A stretch of DNA of 64,000 nucleotides from positions 62,001 through 126,000 of the forward strand of contig DATLUQ010000013.1 in assembly GCA_035533015.1 (NCBI GenBank), written 5' to 3'. Each line of letters opens with the position of its first letter. The first letter of the stretch is position 1. The notes under the pieces were generated by a model. That model saw only the letters and a program-made list of their open reading frames with translations, did not search any database and was not told the DNA's origin. Positions 59,901 to 64,000 of the stretch are shown piece by piece. The translations under genes and the position numbers were made by a program. This stretch comes from Gemmatimonadaceae bacterium (GTDB lineage Bacteria; Gemmatimonadota; Gemmatimonadetes; Gemmatimonadales; Gemmatimonadaceae).

Positions 59901-61742
59901 CTAACTCGAAGCGTGCCGCGTGGCCTCGTCGATGGCCTTGCGGCGGTCGTCGATCTTGGCCGCGTCGTGCAGGTCCTGCATGAACATCTGCAGGCGGGCC
60001 TGCTGCAGTTGCTGGATGCGCTGCTGCTTCTGGACGTCCTTCTGCTTGAGCCAGGCCGCGCTGTCGGCGGCGACCCGCCGGTCGACGCGCTCCACCGTGA
60101 TCTGCGTCTCGTCGCGCACCGGCTCGCTCACCGTGTTGAGCGGTAGGCCGAACGCCGCCCCGATGGCTTCCGAATACTGACCCCCCAGCCCCGGCACGAA
60201 CGACGTCCGCGTGAACGCGACGGCCGTCTTCTGGGCTGTCAACCCCATCTTCTTGGCAGTGGCTTCGAGCCCGCCCGACGCGGCGGCGGCGGCAAAGGCC
60301 CGAGCCGGTTCCATCATGCGGTCGAGGTGGTGTTGCGCGGCCAGTTCCGAACGGATCTGACCCTTGACCTCGTCGAAGGGGCGCAGCCCGCTCGGGATGA
60401 GAGAATCGAGCCGCACCATGTAGTAGCCGTTGTCGTCGTTGAACAGGTCGCTCACTTCGCCCTTGCGGGCGCCGCCGAACGCCCACGCGCTCGCGCTCGG
60501 CACCTGCTGTCCGCCCCACACCGCGGGCTGGTTCTCGGACGCCGTGATCTTGTAGATCGTCAGGTGGAGCTTCGCGGCGGCACTGTCGAGCTTGGTCGGA
60601 TCCTCGGCGTTCCCGGCCAGGCTGGCCAGCGTATCGGCGCGAGAGTCCATACGCGCGGAGTTGGAATCCGATGGCTGGATGCGGAGCAGGATGTGACGGA
60701 GGGAGATCGAGTCGCCCTTGCGCGCGTCGACCTCGATCAGATGGTAGCCAAACGGGGTGAGCACGGGCTGCGACACTTCGCCGGGCTTGAGCGCCCACGC
60801 GGCCTTCTCGAACGCAGGAATGAACCGTCCCTTGGCGCTCATGCCGAGTTCGCCGCCGTTCGCGGCCGACGCGGTGTCCACCGACTCGCGCTTGGCCACA
60901 TCGGCAAAACTCGTCTTACCCGAAACGATTTCCTGCCGCAGGGCCAGTGCATGCTCACGCACGGCCTCGCTGTCGGCCGCCGTCACGACGCGCGGAATCA
61001 CGACCAGCGAGAGCTCGGCCACGCCCGGCAGCGTGAACTCGTCGTGATGGGAATCGTAATACGTGCGCATCTGCGCATCGGTCACCGCGTTCATGTCGCT
61101 CGAGTCGGGCACGTTGCCCCATGCCACGTACGTCACCGACGCGCTGTCGTGCGCATCGCGCCAGGCGCGCCACAGGTCGGCGTCGGACACGTACACCCCC
61201 GCCGTGACCTGCTCGAACAGCTTCTGCTTGGGAATCTCGGTGCGGTAATACTGCTCGAGTTGCACCAGGAACCCACCCTGGCGCGCCGCCGGGCTCGCCA
61301 GAAGCCGCTGGTACTTGGCCATATCGAACTTGCCGTCGGTCTGGAGGTCGGGCGACTGCTGGACCCACGGCGGTGGCGCGTACTTCGCGTACTCCTGAAT
61401 CTCGTTGTCCGACACGGTGATGCCGCGCTTCTGGTACTCGCGATCGAGCAAGATCTGCATGACCATCTGATCGAAAACGGAATTCTCGATCTGGTGCTCC
61501 TCATCCTGCGTCAGCGAACGTCCGTTGTTCTGCTGCTCGGTTTGCACCTGGTTCTGTACATTCTGCATGTACGTCGCATACAGGATATCCTGGCCGTCCA
61601 CCTTGGCCACCGGGGTGCTCGGGGTGACCGCAGCAGCATTGCCAAGGCCCGAGGTCTGGTACAGCAGGAATCCGATGATGAAGGGGGCCGCAATGACGAA
61701 AATCCAGATGTATTTGGCCCAGCTCCGCATGGTTTGCAGCAC
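59901..61742 (-). CDS. ppiD: periplasmic peptidyl-prolyl isomerase/chaperone PpiD
   Basis: Membrane-anchored folding factor that works near the Sec exit on newly exported outer-membrane proteins. The 613-residue protein has one N-terminal membrane helix (about 11-30) and a SurA/PpiD-like N-domain (about 45-225). A parvulin-type PPIC domain follows at about 243-340 (GKTSFADVAKRESVDTASAANGGELG, FGYHLIEVD), then a second chaperone-like region and a helical C-terminus. The GTG at 61742 has AGGAG 9 bases upstream; ATG 61730 is an alternative. It is the only protein gene on the minus strand in this window. Confidence 0.9.
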   Translation of the reverse strand: MLQTMRSWAKYIWIFVIAAPFIIGFLLYQTSGLGNAAAVTPSTPVAKVDGQDILYATYMQNVQNQVQTEQQNNGRSLTQDEEHQIENSVFDQMVMQILLDREYQKRGITVSDNEIQEYAKYAPPPWVQQSPDLQTDGKFDMAKYQRLLASPAARQGGFLVQLEQYYRTEIPKQKLFEQVTAGVYVSDADLWRAWRDAHDSASVTYVAWGNVPDSSDMNAVTDAQMRTYYDSHHDEFTLPGVAELSLVVIPRVVTAADSEAVREHALALRQEIVSGKTSFADVAKRESVDTASAANGGELGMSAKGRFIPAFEKAAWALKPGEVSQPVLTPFGYHLIEVDARKGDSISLRHILLRIQPSDSNSARMDSRADTLASLAGNAEDPTKLDSAAAKLHLTIYKITASENQPAVWGGQQVPSASAWAFGGARKGEVSDLFNDDNGYYMVRLDSLIPSGLRPFDEVKGQIRSELAAQHHLDRMMEPARAFAAAAASGGLEATAKKMGLTAQKTAVAFTRTSFVPGLGGQYSEAIGAAFGLPLNTVSEPVRDETQITVERVDRRVAADSAAWLKQKDVQKQQRIQQLQQARLQMFMQDLHDAAKIDDRRKAIDEATRHASS

Positions 61743-61844
61743 GCCGCGTTACTCCTGATGCGAGCGAAGGTTGCGCCTGAATGGCAGAACATGAAAACCT
61801 ACCCGGGTCGCGGGCCTAAAATCAAGTCGGCGTGTGACTTCTGA

Positions 61845-61874
61845 TTGACTTGAACTGTCTGCGATATGTATTGT
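61845..61874 (+). promoter_or_regulatory. possible promoter for the acidic TPR gene
   Basis: TTGACT (61845-61850) and TATTGT (61869-61874) lie 18 bases apart in the 170-base divergent region between ppiD and the right-hand TPR gene. Transcription would start about 30 bases before the ATG at 61913. I see no equally good promoter for ppiD in the opposite direction. Confidence 0.45.
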
Positions 61875-61912
61875 TCGCACTCCAACCGCCCGCCGCCTGA
61901 TTGAGGCTCCAT

Positions 61913-64000
61913 ATGGCGAGTTCCGCCCGCATCGACGAGTTGAAGAAGAAGTTCGACGAGAGCCCCCGTCGTTACTTCGCCCCCCTGGCCAACGAGTACC
62001 GGAAGGCGGGGGATTTTGACCAGGCCATCGCTATCTGCCGGGAATTCCTTCCCCAGCAGCCGAGCCATATGAGCGGCCACATCGTCTACGGACAGGCGCT
62101 CTTCGACACCCAGCAATTCGAAGAGGCGCGCACGGTATTCGACACGGCCCTCACGCTAGACCCCGAGAACCTGATCGCCCTGCGATCGCTGGGGGATATC
62201 GCACGCTACCTCGGCGACCTCGCCGGTGCACGAAACTGGTACCAGCGGGTGCTGGAGGCCGACCCTCGGAACGACGAGATCGCGTCCATCCTCACTGCCA
62301 TGACCGCGGGGCCCGAACGGTTCGCCCCGCCCGAACTGCCGCCCGAACCTGCTGAGGCCCCGTCGGGCGAGATCACCTTGGGGGCAGCACTCTTCGATGT
62401 GCCGTCAGCCGAACCACCGGTACCCGAGGAGCCAGCGATAGCCGAGGAGGCCGCGCCGGATGAGCCGGCGCTTCAGGCTGAGACGGCCGCCCCGCCGGCG
62501 GCCTTCGAAGCGGCAGCGGAGGTGCCGGCACCGGCACCGTCACCGGTACCCGAACCGGTACCGGAACCGGAACCGGTTGCTGAAGGGTCGTCCCCACTCG
62601 CGCCCCCGGGCCTCCCGGCTGACGAGCTGTTCGAGTTCGAGGATCTCCACATCCGGCACGAAACACCGGTTTTGCCTCCGTTCAGCGCGTCCTCGTTCAC
62701 GTTTCTGGGCGTCGAGATCGAGCGAAACGAGTCGTTCATGCCACGAGCGCAGCCGGCGCCCCCCGAGGCCGAGCCCGAGGAACCGATCGCGGAGGCGATG
62801 GACGCCGAGGAGCCGACCGCAGGCGCAATGGACACCGAAGAACCGCACGAGGCCGCTGAGGATGACGAACTCGCCGGTGCGACAGACGAAGCGATCCCGG
62901 AAGCGCCCGAACTTTCGGGATTCACGTTCGAGGCCTATGAGCAGATGGAGGCCGCGGCCGCCGCCGCCGAGCCTGCGCCCGATCCCTTTGCCACCGAGAC
63001 GATGGCGGAGCTGTACCTCTCGCAGGGCCACGCCGAGGACGCCCTCCAGGTGTACCGAGCCCTCCTGGCGCAGCGCCCGGGCGACGCGTATCTGGAGCGC
63101 ATGATCGCCGCTACCGAGGCCATGACCGCGCTGACGCCCGCCTACCCAATGGAGGCCGTGCCGGGTCCGGCGGAACCAGAACCCGTGGCCGAGGCAGCAG
63201 TGCAGCCCGAGTCGGAACCGGAGCTGGAACTGGAAGCGACTGCGAACGTCGAAGCCACGGAGTATTTTGAACGGGAGACGGAGCAGGCGGCGGCTCTGGA
63301 TGATGCGGACGAGGAAGAAATCCAGGATCTGCCGGATTTGGACGTGTATGGGTTCGGGTTCGAGACGCCGGCGGAGTCCCGGGTGGAAATCTCCGAGACG
63401 ACGGTCGAGGTGGTTGCCTTGTCGACGGTGGAGTCCGAGCCAGAGCCGGAGACCGCGCCGGCGGGCGGCCCTTCAATCCGGGATTTTCTGAGTGCCTTGG
63501 CCACCCATGCGGCAGGGGCTCGGCGGCCGGCGCCAGAGTCCCCACGCAACGATGTGATGGCGGTTGGCGACCAACCGGAACCGTCAACACGCGGCAGTGC
63601 GACCCCCGCTGCGGGGGCGCCCGTCAGCCTTTTCTCGCCCGATGCTGGTCCACCGGGGCCTCAGACGCCGGCCGAGCACGGCGGTTCGATCGACGGGCTG
63701 TTCGGAGCTGGGGCGGTGGCTGCTCCCGATCAGGCCGCGGCGGCCACGCTGGCCGGCGCGTTCGGGGTCGTGGAAGAGGAGCCGCCGCCGCCGCTTACCG
63801 GTGCGCCGGCGCGTCGCGCTACCGAAGAGCTGTCGCTCGACAACGTGTTCCGCGAGTCTCAGCCGCCGAGCGCCCCGCAGAGCGGCGGGTTCTCGTTCGA
63901 TCGGTTCTTCGAGGGGAGTGCGCCGGCGGAGCGCGTCCCGGAAGGTGAGACGCCTACCGGCCCCCCGGCCGCCGACGCCGCGGAAGCGGACATCGAGCAG
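61913..64000 (+). CDS. long acidic TPR protein with repeated short hydrophobic motifs (runs off window)
   Basis: The frame from ATG 61913 is open for 696 codons to the last base, so the C-terminus is missing. Residues 1-125 form TPRs (YFAPLANEYRKAGDFDQAIAICREFL and following). Residues about 130-330 are acidic and Pro/Ala/Glu-rich, with runs such as PEPVPEPEPV. A short TPR (about 360-400) follows, then more acidic linker. Four copies of the motif S-[IFL]-[DR]-x-[LFV]-[LF] occur at 521, 592, 641 and 661 (SIRDFL, SIDGLF, SLDNVF, SFDRFF). No signal peptide. Function is unknown; it resembles the 55984 protein in layout. Confidence 0.75.
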   Translation, partial: MASSARIDELKKKFDESPRRYFAPLANEYRKAGDFDQAIAICREFLPQQPSHMSGHIVYGQALFDTQQFEEARTVFDTALTLDPENLIALRSLGDIARYLGDLAGARNWYQRVLEADPRNDEIASILTAMTAGPERFAPPELPPEPAEAPSGEITLGAALFDVPSAEPPVPEEPAIAEEAAPDEPALQAETAAPPAAFEAAAEVPAPAPSPVPEPVPEPEPVAEGSSPLAPPGLPADELFEFEDLHIRHETPVLPPFSASSFTFLGVEIERNESFMPRAQPAPPEAEPEEPIAEAMDAEEPTAGAMDTEEPHEAAEDDELAGATDEAIPEAPELSGFTFEAYEQMEAAAAAAEPAPDPFATETMAELYLSQGHAEDALQVYRALLAQRPGDAYLERMIAATEAMTALTPAYPMEAVPGPAEPEPVAEAAVQPESEPELELEATANVEATEYFERETEQAAALDDADEEEIQDLPDLDVYGFGFETPAESRVEISETTVEVVALSTVESEPEPETAPAGGPSIRDFLSALATHAAGARRPAPESPRNDVMAVGDQPEPSTRGSATPAAGAPVSLFSPDAGPPGPQTPAEHGGSIDGLFGAGAVAAPDQAAAATLAGAFGVVEEEPPPPLTGAPARRATEELSLDNVFRESQPPSAPQSGGFSFDRFFEGSAPAERVPEGETPTGPPAADAAEADIEQ

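Noticed and set aside
62520-62580. Possible CRISPR or tandem DNA repeat (CCGGTACCCGAACCGGTACC-like run)
   Set aside because: The repetition encodes the Pro/Glu-rich linker of the acidic TPR protein; units are short, coding and irregular, with no spacers.

Overview
This is a 64 kb stretch of G+C-rich bacterial chromosome, packed with housekeeping genes that almost all lie on the + strand. The organism is a diderm: LptD, a BamD-like lipoprotein, a complete Tol-Pal set and PpiD are all encoded. SecA carries an extra internal segment of the kind known from Bacteroidetes and their relatives, and S4 and L28 are the cysteine-bearing (zinc) forms. Together with gene content and style, my best guess is Gemmatimonadota. 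That is an inference, not a database match. I saw no transposase, integrase, phage gene, CRISPR array or rRNA, and no gene-free stretch over 300 bases (the longest is about 215 bases, before rpoA).

Layout. 1-5.2 kb: end of an unidentified protein, trxB, a metallo-beta-lactamase-fold hydrolase, a small membrane protein, aspA, an Rrf2-type Fe-S regulator and a hypothetical gene. 5.2-8.4 kb: tRNA-Leu(CAG) on the minus strand, back to back with an overlapping-gene operon smpB-amidase-pyrD-pyrF. 8.4-11.9 kb: rpmJ-rpsM-rpsK-rpsD-rpoA-rplQ-rpmB with its own promoter and terminator. 12-23.7 kb: nucleotide-sugar genes (gmd, rmd, then acetyltransferase, dehydrogenase and aminotransferase of the UDP-diacetamido-glucuronate type, two UDP-sugar 6-dehydrogenases, UDP-xylose synthase) with carB embedded among them. 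23.7-37.2 kb: BamD-like lipoprotein, nadD, secA, radC, rel, an MFS transporter, uvrB, tsaE-tsaB-rimI, ssb. 37.4-47.4 kb: LysM protein, hemX-like gene, a 64-codon siroheme-synthase-like remnant, hemA, an epimerase, tolQ-tolR-tolA-tolB-pal-cpoB, tatC. 47.4-56 kb: lptD, then histidine degradation hutH-hutU-(radical SAM)-hutI. 56-64 kb: a large TPR protein, a polyprenyl diphosphate synthase, a DUF4321 protein, tatA, then ppiD on the minus strand divergent from a long acidic TPR protein that runs off the end.

How it works together. Genes are joined in long chains with 4-base start/stop overlaps, so several pathways are probably co-transcribed. The sugar block could supply GDP-rhamnose, UDP-glucuronate, UDP-xylose and a UDP-2,3-diacetamido-glucuronate, but the window holds no glycosyltransferase or flippase to use them. 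The Tol-Pal, Tat, SecA, BamD-like, LptD and PpiD genes make this region rich in envelope biogenesis. The observations I would look at first are the radical SAM enzyme inserted in the hut operon, the repeated short motif in the acidic TPR protein at the right edge, the inverted repeats before rpmJ and rpoA, the palindrome over the likely aspA promoter, and the siroheme-synthase-like remnant before hemA.
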